8,814 nt of DNA from Synechococcaceae cyanobacterium RL_1_2 (GTDB lineage: Bacteria > Cyanobacteriota > Cyanobacteriia > Cyanobacteriales > JAAUPO01), in the NCBI GenBank assembly GCA_012033095.1, contig JAAUPO010000058.1, forward strand, positions 1 through 8,814. Reading direction: 5' to 3'. The translations under genes and the position numbers were made by a program. Position 1 is the stretch's first letter. Each line of letters opens with the position of its first letter. The notes under the pieces are model-generated. The model was not told the origin of the DNA. It worked only from the letters and a program-made list of their open reading frames with translations, and ran no database searches. Shown here one piece after another: positions 1 through 7,935 of the stretch.

Positions 1-14
1 TGGTTTGTGGTTTT

Positions 15-1591
<1,577 letters not shown>

Positions 1592-1603
1592 TTAAGCTCC
1601 TAA

Positions 1604-1609
1604 ATTATA
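1604..1609 (-). promoter_or_regulatory. Candidate -10 box (TATAAT) for groEL, next to CIRCE
   Basis: The minus strand reads a perfect TATAAT here, 18 bases from the proximal end of CIRCE. At 17-bp spacing the -35 would fall in the CIRCE arm (TGCTAG, a poor match). Repressor binding would then directly cover the promoter. The problem is that transcription would start near 1597, at the putative ribosome binding site, leaving almost no leader. It is a weaker candidate than its perfect sequence suggests. Confidence 0.3.
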
Positions 1610-1626
1610 GATTTACATTAGCCAAT

Positions 1627-1653
1627 CTAGCACTCTAAGAGATGGACTGCTAA
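1627..1653. promoter_or_regulatory. CIRCE operator (HrcA binding site) upstream of groEL
   Basis: The inverted repeat CTAGCACTC-N9-GACTGCTAA differs from the consensus TTAGCACTC-N9-GAGTGCTAA at one position per arm and keeps the exact 9-9-9 geometry. It lies 45 bases upstream of the groEL start. CIRCE is bound by the HrcA repressor and gives heat-inducible groE expression in many bacteria, including cyanobacteria. The two mismatches could weaken binding. hrcA is not in the window. Confidence 0.9.
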
Positions 1654-1726
1654 TTTTCCAGCATCAACCAATAAAAACCTATGACGGACAAGACGTGTAG
1701 CCCCAAATAGTACTCGCCGCTTGTAT

Positions 1727-1754
1727 CAAATACATTAATATTTATGTTTGTCAA
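1727..1754 (-). promoter_or_regulatory. Candidate distal groEL promoter with TTGACA -35
   Basis: The minus strand carries a perfect TTGACA (1749-1754). A poor -10 candidate, TATTTG (1727-1732), follows at 16-bp spacing. Transcription from here would place CIRCE in the 5' leader, as in many groE operons. The spacer contains an imperfect palindrome (1732-1747). The weak -10 keeps confidence low. Confidence 0.35.
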
Positions 1755-1893
1755 GTAGAGAAGTAACAACTTTAAGCTGCAAGTTTCCCGCCGTATCTAG
1801 GGAAATCAGTACTTATCTGGGGGCAACTTCGCGTTAAATTAAAGGGATTAAAGTGAAGTTTTTTAACTTTTTTTTTATTATTGGCACCGTTCC

Positions 1894-2658
1894 ATGGTTT
1901 TACCCCCTAACAATTCAGCCATTGATCCCTCTCAAATTTTTGATGGTATTGGTTATCAACCTCCTATGACCCAAGAAGAAGAAGCTTTTGAACAACTGCA
2001 AAAGTTATTGGTAACTCCGGAAATATCTGGGGTTGGGCCCCAATTAAAAGCGATTCAGCATCAATTGGAAGAGCTAAGAACCATCGCGATCGAGGAAGAT
2101 AATGGCAGCTTTAGGCGGGAAATAGCCAAGCTCAAACAATATCTAGAAGGGGAAATGGCAGCCCAGTCAGCGGTAATTAATAGCCAATTACAACAGTTAC
2201 GATCGACTTTAAAAAACTTTGACTCCCTTGATTCTGAACCTAGCCCGGATTTGTTAGGGGCGATGGCGGAAACCATGGCTAAACTACAGGCTATGGAACG
2301 GCAAATTGAATCTTTGCGGGGTTTGCCGACCCAACTGAAGCAGGTAGAGGAGTATTTAAGTCAAATTAATGTTCTCCAACAAACGGCCCCCGCTACATCC
2401 TTGGAGCCAAAAGCCTTTGTTAAATTGCTGATTCCGGTGCTAGGGGAATTACTAAATCGTAAGTTTCAACAATTTATCAATAATTTTAATGATGGTTCGA
2501 TCGCGGCGATGGAACAATGTTTAGAAGCTCAATTCCAAGCCTTTACGGAACGACAAACGAAGCTATTAAAGCAGGAGTTTAGTTCCCTTTACCGGCAGAT
2601 GGATCAATTAGATGCCAAGATTAATTATCTGTCTAGTTATCTGGAGTCGCGTTTGTAA
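1894..2658 (+). CDS. Hypothetical coiled-coil protein (254 aa)
   Basis: I do not recognise a characterised family. The protein is soluble-looking, with no signal peptide or hydrophobic membrane segment. Residues 30-170 are rich in Gln, Glu, Leu and Lys with heptad-like spacing (LKAIQHQLEELRTIA, LRSTLKNF, LQAMERQIESLRGL, LKQVEEYLSQINVL), indicating coiled coil. A short proline-containing linker (about 160-175) leads to a more conserved-looking segment, KAFVKLLIPVLGELLNRKFQQF. A second predicted coiled coil follows, ending MDQLDAKINYLSSYLESRL. The ATG at 1894 is the first in frame and has no clear Shine-Dalgarno sequence. The stop is 37 bases before priA on the same strand, so the two may be cotranscribed. 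It is the only gene here without a visible frameshift. A structural or scaffold role is possible, but function is unknown. Confidence 0.8.
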   Translation: MVLPPNNSAIDPSQIFDGIGYQPPMTQEEEAFEQLQKLLVTPEISGVGPQLKAIQHQLEELRTIAIEEDNGSFRREIAKLKQYLEGEMAAQSAVINSQLQQLRSTLKNFDSLDSEPSPDLLGAMAETMAKLQAMERQIESLRGLPTQLKQVEEYLSQINVLQQTAPATSLEPKAFVKLLIPVLGELLNRKFQQFINNFNDGSIAAMEQCLEAQFQAFTERQTKLLKQEFSSLYRQMDQLDAKINYLSSYLESRL

Positions 2659-2695
2659 AGTTACGGGATGGAGCAAGAGGGGTAGATTGTAGTTG

Positions 2696-4120
2696 ATGGA
2701 CAGCAAGGCTGATGATGCTTACGTGGAAGTGTTGGTGGATTCCCCAGGGGCGGGCGATCGCTTATATACCTATGGGGTTCCCCAGGGTTTAACCGTGGAA
2801 CCGGGGGATATTTTGACGGTGCCTTTTGGTTCCCAGCAGGCGGTGGGGGCGATCGCGTTGCGGAACCTGAAGGACTTACCCTCGGCATTAGGGGAAATTG
2901 AGATTAAACCAGTGCAAGGGGTGGTGAAAAAAAGGTTTTTTGCCTGCACCTATAACCAATTACTGCAACAAACGGCCCAATATTATGCCTGTGATTTAGT
3001 CAATGTGTTGCGCCTGGCGTTACCCCCTGGGGTGTTACAGCGATCGCAGCGGCGTTATTGTTTAAACTTAGATGCTATTCCTACGGGGGCAGAGGTGTTT
3101 TTGGTGGGGCCGGCGTTGGCATTATTTAATCTGCTCCAGCGTAATACGACGGAGGGTTATACCTTTAAATATTTACAAACTAAGGTCAGAGCCGCGAATA
3201 AGGGGCTAAGGGAATTAAGCGATCGCGGTTGGGTGGAAATTCGTTGGGAACTAAAAAAAACGGTGCAGGCCCAAACCCAAAAAGTGGCGGTGTATGTGGA
3301 GATGGGGGAGGAGCTAGCCCAGGAGGATTTAACCCCTCGCCAACGGGAAGTGTGGCGCACCCTGAAGCACCAGGGCGGAGAACTGGCGGTAACGGAGTTG
3401 ATGGCATTGGCTAAAACCAGTAACAGCTTGTTAGAAAACCTTGCTAGGAAGGGTTACATTGTGGTGGAGGAACGGGAAAAACTGAGATTTTTGGCCGGGG
3501 GTCCCACTCAACGCGATCGCCCCAAATCCTTAACCCCAGCCCAACAGCAAGCTCTGAATGTCATTAATCAATTAACGGGGGCCCAAACCGTGTTACTCCA
3601 TGGGGTTACGGGGTCGGGAAAAACGGAAATTTATCTTCAAGCGATCGAGCCGATCCTAGGCCAAGGGAAGTCCGCCATGGTGCTAGTGCCAGAAATTGGG
3701 TTAACCCCCCAGTTAAGCGATCGCTTCCAAGCCCGTTTTGGTAATAGGGTTTATACCTACCATAGCGGTCTATCGGAGGGGGAACGGTACGACACTTGGC
3801 GACAATTGATCACCCCGGAACCCCAAATTGTCATCGGTACGCGATCGGCCATATTTTTGCCCTGTCCTAATTTAGGGATAATCATTCTCGACGAAGAACA
3901 TGACAGTAGTTTTAAGCAGGATCAACCGGCCCCTAGTTACCATGGCCGCACCGTTGCCCAATGGCGATCGCAGCTCGAACAAATTCCCTTGATCCTTGGT
4001 TCCGCTACCCCTGCCCTCGAAACGTGGTGGGCCAGTCAACGGGAAGCTAATGTTCACTATGTCAGTTTGCCCGATCGGTTCATGCCCAACCCTTACCCCC
4101 CGTCGAGATCGTGGATTTAA
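2696..4120 (+). CDS. priA: PriA N-terminal fragment: DNA-binding domains and helicase lobe 1
   Basis: The fragment has 474 residues from the ATG. Residues 303-310 are the Walker A GVTGSGKT. DEEH, the Walker B motif, is at 399-402, and GSATPALE (motif III) follows. LVPEIGLTPQL and the GTRSAIF segment are typical of PriA. The frame is genuine to about residue 466 and then reads YPPSRSWI and stops at 4118-4120. Without the zinc module and lobe 2 it would not be an active helicase. The alternative start is the TTG one codon upstream. Confidence 0.8.
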   Translation: MDSKADDAYVEVLVDSPGAGDRLYTYGVPQGLTVEPGDILTVPFGSQQAVGAIALRNLKDLPSALGEIEIKPVQGVVKKRFFACTYNQLLQQTAQYYACDLVNVLRLALPPGVLQRSQRRYCLNLDAIPTGAEVFLVGPALALFNLLQRNTTEGYTFKYLQTKVRAANKGLRELSDRGWVEIRWELKKTVQAQTQKVAVYVEMGEELAQEDLTPRQREVWRTLKHQGGELAVTELMALAKTSNSLLENLARKGYIVVEEREKLRFLAGGPTQRDRPKSLTPAQQQALNVINQLTGAQTVLLHGVTGSGKTEIYLQAIEPILGQGKSAMVLVPEIGLTPQLSDRFQARFGNRVYTYHSGLSEGERYDTWRQLITPEPQIVIGTRSAIFLPCPNLGIIILDEEHDSSFKQDQPAPSYHGRTVAQWRSQLEQIPLILGSATPALETWWASQREANVHYVSLPDRFMPNPYPPSRSWI

Positions 4121-5142
4121 GGGAAGAACTAGCCAACGGGAACCGTTCTTTATTTAGCCGTCGGTTACGCCAGGCCTTGCTCGAACTACCCACCCACCAA
4201 AGTAAAGCGATTTTATTTGTCCCCCGTCGGGGCCATAGTACCTTTGTTTCCTGCCGCAGTTGTGGCGAGGTTTTAGAATGTACCCATTGTGATGTATCCC
4301 TTTCTTACCATTACACCCATGAAGGAGCAGCCCAGTTATTGCGCTGTCATTACTGCAACCAGACCAAAGCCCAACCAAAACATTGTCCTAGTTGTGGTTC
4401 TCCGTACTTAAAATTTTTTGGTAGTGGTACGCAAAAAGTAATGCAGGCCCTCGCGAAGGAGTTTTCCCACCTCAAAGCCCTCCGGTTTGATAGTGACACC
4501 ACCCGCCATAAAGACGGCCACCGCCGGCTATTGACCCAATTTGCGGAGGAGGATATTGATCTATTGGTGGGAACCCAAATGCTCACCAAGGGCATTGATT
4601 TACCCCAGGTGCGCCTGGTGGCGGTTTTGGCGGCCGATGGTCTGTTATTCCAGTCTAATTATCGATCGGCGGAACGGGCGTTTCAAACTTTGACCCAAGT
4701 CGCGGGCCGTGCGGGGCGGGATGCAACCCCTGGCCAGGTAATCATCCAAACCTATAACCCACAACATCCGGTTATTGCAGCGGTCAAAACCCATAATTAT
4801 CAGCAATTTATTGACCAGGAATTACCCCAACGCCAGGAGTTAAATTATCCCCCCTATGGCCAATTGATTTTATTTAAATTAACTAGCCCGTCGCCGATCG
4901 CGGTGGAAAAAACCGCCCATCATTTGGCTTCGGTCTGCCTCGATCGCTTAGGGGATTGGTGTGAAATTTTAGGGCCCGCCCCGGCCCAGGTGATGCGGGT
5001 CAAGGATCAATTTCGTTGGCAATTATTATTAAAATTTGCCCCACAAGTCCGCGATCGCCTAGGGGATTTAACTCAATTCGCTGAACTATGTCCCCATAAT
5101 GTGCGCCTCGCGATCGATGTGGATCCGTTACAAATGGCTTAA
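4111..5142 (+). CDS. priA: PriA C-terminal fragment: zinc module and helicase lobe 2
   Basis: The frame begins at a GTG that is really the Val of EIVDLREEL, so this is unlikely to be a natural start. Four CxxC pairs (CRSC, CTHC, CHYC, CPSC) at 4252-4395 bind two zinc ions in PriA. Then come GSGTQKV, DSDTTRHK, VGTQMLTKGIDLPQV (motif V) and QVAGRAGR (motif VI, around 4697-4720). The C-terminal domain ends at TAA 5140-5142. It overlaps the end of the upstream fragment by 10 bases in another frame. Confidence 0.8.
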   Translation: MDLREELANGNRSLFSRRLRQALLELPTHQSKAILFVPRRGHSTFVSCRSCGEVLECTHCDVSLSYHYTHEGAAQLLRCHYCNQTKAQPKHCPSCGSPYLKFFGSGTQKVMQALAKEFSHLKALRFDSDTTRHKDGHRRLLTQFAEEDIDLLVGTQMLTKGIDLPQVRLVAVLAADGLLFQSNYRSAERAFQTLTQVAGRAGRDATPGQVIIQTYNPQHPVIAAVKTHNYQQFIDQELPQRQELNYPPYGQLILFKLTSPSPIAVEKTAHHLASVCLDRLGDWCEILGPAPAQVMRVKDQFRWQLLLKFAPQVRDRLGDLTQFAELCPHNVRLAIDVDPLQMA

Positions 5143-5167
5143 AAAATGCCTTAAAAGCTAGTTTTTA
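5143..5167. other. priA 3' flank, no clear terminator
   Basis: These bases separate the priA stop from the first MITE-like element. GGC/GCC arms of 3 bp overlap the stop codon, and a TTTTT run occurs at 5162-5166. The hairpin is too weak to call an intrinsic terminator. Confidence 0.3.
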
Positions 5168-5280
5168 TAGGAATTACGCACAAGCCCCCTAAATCTCCCA
5201 AATTTTGGGGACTTGTTTGAACGATTGTCCCCAAACATCATGGTTTCCAGAACAGAATCGAAATTTTTGCGTAAGTCCTA
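5168..5280. mobile_element. MITE-like element 1 (113 bp, terminal inverted repeats)
   Basis: The termini TAGGAATTACGCA (5168-5180) and TGCGTAAGTCCTA (5268-5280) are inverted repeats matching at 12 of 13 positions. A TA at each outer end could be part of the repeat or a TA target duplication. The interior codes for nothing. It contains a perfect GGGGAC/GTCCCC stem (5207-5212 with 5227-5232), and CAAG-plus-C-run arms around 5181-5216. The length, termini and lack of an ORF fit a miniature inverted-repeat element mobilised by a transposase elsewhere. From memory, TAGGACTTACGCA-type ends are common in cyanobacterial insertion sequences and MITEs, but I cannot name the family. Confidence 0.75.
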
Positions 5281-5515
5281 AACCTTAAATCCTTGCCACA
5301 CAAACGCCCTAGCGAAATAAATTATAATCTTTACCCCGTCAATCTCTCAGGCCTATTTACAGTTTTTTTGGCGCAACTTTTGTCCTAGTAGTTAGGGGCT
5401 GTCATCATTTAAACCTAAAACTCTTCTTAGCTAAGGATTTCAGTTTAAAACTAAATTTTCTGAACCTGGCTCAGGATCAACGTTTTAATGTTAATGGATG
5501 ATACACCCTAGATTT
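5281..5515. other. Intergenic DNA between the two elements, no gene seen
   Basis: I see no coding region or RNA gene in these 235 bases. A perfect TATAAT is at 5323-5328. TTGCCA (5293-5298) is 24 bases upstream, too far for a standard promoter, so only a -10-only promoter toward polA is possible. A 10-bp palindrome CTTAGCTAAG is at 5426-5435, and a CCTG-GCT-CAGG hairpin lies near 5465-5475. Neither is followed by a T-run. Confidence 0.4.
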
Positions 5516-5732
5516 ATAAGATTAGACTTCTAAGATTAAACTTCTAAGAACGTGTTTGAAAAGTATCAAATGTTGTGGAGTCGCCCCCTAAATCCCCCAA
5601 TTTGGCGAACTTTATTGCTTAAAATTTAGGTAATTTCCCCCAGACTGGGGGGCAAGGAGGGCTTTTCAAACATCCTCTAAGATTAAACCTCTAAGATTAA
5701 ACCTCTAAGATTAAATTTCCGAGATTAAACGT
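5516..5732. repeat. 14-bp tandem repeat array (6 units), interrupted by MITE-like element 2
   Basis: The consensus is CTAAGATTAAACYT. The units are at 5516-5529 (ATAAGATTAGACTT), 5530-5543, 5544-5549 (truncated, CTAAGA), then after the insertion 5677-5690, 5691-5704, 5705-5718 (ending ATTT) and 5719-5732 (CCGAGATTAAACGT). The two outermost units have diverged more than the inner ones, as expected for an array growing from its middle. The array ends 23 bases before the polA start, so it lies in the promoter or leader region. No function can be read from it. Confidence 0.85.
5550..5675. mobile_element. MITE-like element 2 (126 bp) inserted in the tandem array
   Basis: The 14-base termini ACGTGTTTGAAAAG (5550-5563) and, inverted, GGATGTTTGAAAAG (5662-5675) match at 12 of 14 positions. 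TCTAAGA flanks both sides directly (5543-5549 and 5676-5682), consistent with a 7-bp target duplication. Removing the element and one TCTAAGA restores a perfectly periodic 14-bp array. The interior has no ORF but carries a CCCCCAGACTGGGGGG hairpin (5637-5652) and a GCCCCCTAAATCCCCCA segment (5583-5599) also found in element 1. TGTTTGAAAAG ends resemble, from memory, other cyanobacterial MITEs. Confidence 0.8.
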
Positions 5733-5755
5733 AAATTGATTTCCCTTAGGTAACC

Positions 5756-6310
5756 ATGGCAAATTCTGATACTCCCTTACTATTACTCATCGATGGCCAT
5801 TCCATGGCGTTTCGTGCTTATTTTGCTTTTGCTAAAGCGAAAAAAGGGCCTTTGTGTAATAGTCAGGGGGTTCCCACTAGTGTTTGTTTTGGGTTTTTAA
5901 ATTCCTTAATTCAAGTGGTAGGCCAGGAGCAACCCCAGGCGATCGCGATCGCGTTTGATCGACCGGAGCCAACTTTTCGCCATGAAACCTTTGAGGGCTA
6001 TAAAGCAAATCGAGATGAAACCCCGCCGGAATTTATTATCGATATTAGAAATTTACAGGAATTATTAACAACTTTAAATTTAGCGATCGTCACTAAAGCC
6101 GGCTATGAAGCCGATGATGTGCTTGGAACCCTAGCGATCGAGGGGGTTAAACAGGGGTATCGGGTCAAAATTATTAGCGGCGATCGGGACTTATTCCAAT
6201 TGGTGGACGACGAAGCGGGGATTTCCTTGTTGTATTTAAGTAGTAATCCTTTCAAGTCCAGTAGTAACGGTTTCCAGGAGTTTGATCGAGCAGCGGTGAT
6301 CGAAAAATGA
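5756..6310 (+). CDS. polA: PolA fragment 1: most of the 5' nuclease domain (184 aa)
   Basis: It starts MANSDTPLLLLIDGHSMAFRAYF and includes AIAFDRPEPTFRHETFEGYKANR, YEADDVLGTLA and ISGDRDLFQLV. The conserved Asp/Glu of these segments are metal ligands in the flap-nuclease family. It stops at TGA 6308-6310, where GAAAAATGAAG has one A too few. The cut separates these acidic residues from the GDKSDNIPG helix-hairpin region, so this piece alone should be inactive. Confidence 0.8.
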   Translation: MANSDTPLLLLIDGHSMAFRAYFAFAKAKKGPLCNSQGVPTSVCFGFLNSLIQVVGQEQPQAIAIAFDRPEPTFRHETFEGYKANRDETPPEFIIDIRNLQELLTTLNLAIVTKAGYEADDVLGTLAIEGVKQGYRVKIISGDRDLFQLVDDEAGISLLYLSSNPFKSSSNGFQEFDRAAVIEK

Positions 6311-6969
6311 AGGTTACCCCAGAGCAAATTGTGGATTATAAAGCCCTATGTGGCGATAAATCCGATAATATTCCCGGCATTAAAGGGATTGGGGACAAAA
6401 CAGCGGTGAAGTTATTAACGGCATACGGAACCTTAGCGGGAGTGTATAACCATGTAGAGGAGCTTAAGGGCGCGATCCAAAAGAAAATTGCTGGGGGCAA
6501 AGAAGATGCAGACAAGTCTCAATTTTTAGCTCAAATTTTGACCAATACCCCCCTAGATGTGAATTGGGCAGACCTCAACCTCAGTAATTTTGCACCGGAG
6601 CGAGGTAAACCGCTATTACAGGAATTGGAATTAAAAAAAGTAATTCAAGATCTACATCAGCTTGAGCGCACATTAAAGGGAAACGGATTAGTTTTACCGG
6701 ATTTAACACCAAAGACCCCTAGGGAGGACAATCAGCAGTTATCTTTGTTTGATCCTCCTACCCCTAGCGATCGCGGCCCTTTGCCTAAACCAGAAGAGCC
6801 TACTAACCGAGACAATCCCACCGAAGATGGGCCCATTACCCCCCTGATTGTGGATAGCCCCAGCACATTGGAGCAATTAATCACCATTTTGCAAGGACAG
6901 ACCGATCGCGATCGGCCCGTGGCCTGGGATACAGAAACCACTGCCCTCAGTTACTTTGAGGCAATTTAG
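6307..6969 (+). CDS. polA: PolA fragment 2: end of 5' nuclease, linker, exonuclease motif I
   Basis: The ATG is the genuine internal Met of EKMKVTPEQ and overlaps the upstream stop as ATGA. It contains LCGDKSDNIPGIKGIGDKTA (from about 6343), a proline-rich linker (about 6710-6840) and exonuclease motif I DTETTALS, with Asp at 6928-6930 and Glu at 6934-6936. TAG at 6967-6969 ends it. The TAG arises from a missing A in GCAATTTAG, where GCAAATTTAG would read ANLVG. Confidence 0.75.
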   Translation: MKVTPEQIVDYKALCGDKSDNIPGIKGIGDKTAVKLLTAYGTLAGVYNHVEELKGAIQKKIAGGKEDADKSQFLAQILTNTPLDVNWADLNLSNFAPERGKPLLQELELKKVIQDLHQLERTLKGNGLVLPDLTPKTPREDNQQLSLFDPPTPSDRGPLPKPEEPTNRDNPTEDGPITPLIVDSPSTLEQLITILQGQTDRDRPVAWDTETTALSYFEAI

Positions 6970-7005
6970 TGGGATTGGGGTGTTGTTGGGCCCGCCCCGG
7001 ATCAA

Positions 7006-7935
7006 GTGGCCTACATTCCCACCCTAGGGGAAGGAGGCAAAGAGCGTTTAGCAGCCCTAAAACCCATTTTAGAAAATCCCACCTATCCTAAAACCTTTCA
7101 AAACACTAAGTTCGATCGCTTAATGCTCCGTCATCAAGGCATTGAGTTAGCAGGGGTAGTATTTGATCCCATGTTGGCTAGTTACATTATTAACGCCGAT
7201 GCCCCCCATAATCTTACGGATCTATGTTTTCGTTATTTAGACGGTATCGTTTCCCTGAGCTATAAGGAATTAGGGTTAAAAAAAGGAGAAACGATCGCCG
7301 ATCTCCCCCTCATCACCGTCGCGAACTATTGCGGTCTTGATGCCTATGCCACCTATCTTTTAACCCAAAAACTTAAAACGGTGTTAGCAGAAATTCCTGA
7401 GGGGCCCTATCTCTGTGACCAGATAGAACAACCCCTCGAATTGGTGTTAGCGGATATGGAACATCGGGGCATTATTGTGGATGCGGCCTACCTTAAAACC
7501 CTATCAGTGGAGTTAGGCCAGGATTTAGCCGCGATCGAGATTCAAGCCTATGAACTAGCCGGGGAAAAATTTAACCTCAATTCCCCCAAACAACTAGGGG
7601 TGATTTTATTTGAAAAGTTAGGTTTAGACACCAGTAAAAGCCGTAAAACCAAAACCGGCTATTCCACTAACCACGGGATCCTCGAAAAATTGCGGGGGGA
7701 TCACCCCTTAATTGAATTAATCCTGGAAAACCGCACCCTAGCCAAATTAAAATCCACCTATGTCGATGCCCTGCCGGAGTTGATTGAACCTACCACGGGC
7801 CGAGTTCATACCAATTTTAATCAAACGGTTACCGCCACCGGCCGCCTGTCCTCCTCTAATCCCAATTTACAAAATATTCCGATTCGTCACAGAATTTTCC
7901 CGGCGTATTCGCCAAGCCTTTATTCCCAAGGATGA
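7006..7935 (+). CDS. polA: PolA fragment 3: 3'-5' exonuclease domain and start of polymerase
   Basis: The homologous frame begins around 6991 (PAPDQVAYIP). The GTG at 7006 is the Val of QVAYIP and is probably not a start. Exonuclease motif II (QNTKFDRLML, Asp at 7114-7116) and motif III (YCGLD, Tyr 7327-7329, Asp 7339-7341) are present. With motif I these give the full proofreading set, which some PolA lineages lack. Polymerase thumb and TGRLSSSNPNLQNIPIR follow. After the extra base at 7888 the frame reads HRIFPAYSPSLYSQG and stops. Confidence 0.75.
   Translation: MAYIPTLGEGGKERLAALKPILENPTYPKTFQNTKFDRLMLRHQGIELAGVVFDPMLASYIINADAPHNLTDLCFRYLDGIVSLSYKELGLKKGETIADLPLITVANYCGLDAYATYLLTQKLKTVLAEIPEGPYLCDQIEQPLELVLADMEHRGIIVDAAYLKTLSVELGQDLAAIEIQAYELAGEKFNLNSPKQLGVILFEKLGLDTSKSRKTKTGYSTNHGILEKLRGDHPLIELILENRTLAKLKSTYVDALPELIEPTTGRVHTNFNQTVTATGRLSSSNPNLQNIPIRHRIFPAYSPSLYSQG

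Larger units (their letters stand above)
2696..5142 (+). pseudogene. priA: Primosomal protein N' (PriA helicase), single frameshift
   Basis: PriA is the superfamily 2 3'-to-5' DNA helicase that recognises stalled or collapsed replication forks and reloads the replicative helicase. Once one base is restored near 4093, the product is about 816 residues, the normal cyanobacterial size. Order: N-terminal 3'-end-binding domain (about 8-110), winged-helix region, helicase lobe 1, eight-cysteine zinc module inserted before lobe 2, lobe 2 and C-terminal domain. At 4093-4094 the gene reads CCTTACC where CCTTTACC would give NPLPPVEIVDLREEL and join the halves exactly. The TTG at 2693 directly precedes an ATG at 2696. 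I chose the ATG, with AGAGGGG (about 2676-2682) as a distant ribosome binding site. All visible helicase motifs are intact, so the break is very recent or a sequence error. Confidence 0.9.

Noticed and set aside
1856..1876. AAGTT-TTTT-AACTT stem followed by a T-run, a possible terminator
   Set aside because: The stem is only five AT-rich base pairs and lies just upstream of a start codon with no gene ending there on the plus strand. It is likely chance in AT-rich DNA.
5293..5328. TTGCCA and TATAAT as a polA promoter
   Set aside because: The spacing is 24 bp, outside the usual 16-19, and it would imply a leader over 400 bases including the MITE. It was kept only as a remark on the intergenic DNA.
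5338..5352. CAATCTCTCAGGC, resembling the 3' part of a glycine riboswitch aptamer
   Set aside because: The matching upstream GGAGAG and GCCGAAGG core elements are absent, and polA is not a gene such a switch would control.
5516..5732. Repeat array considered as CRISPR
   Set aside because: Units are 14 bp and contiguous with no unique spacers. The single interruption is a MITE with inverted termini.
6300..7900. Programmed ribosomal frameshifting in polA
   Set aside because: Several shifts in both directions would be needed, without slippery heptamers or conserved stimulators, and the same problem affects groEL and priA. A general indel cause is simpler.
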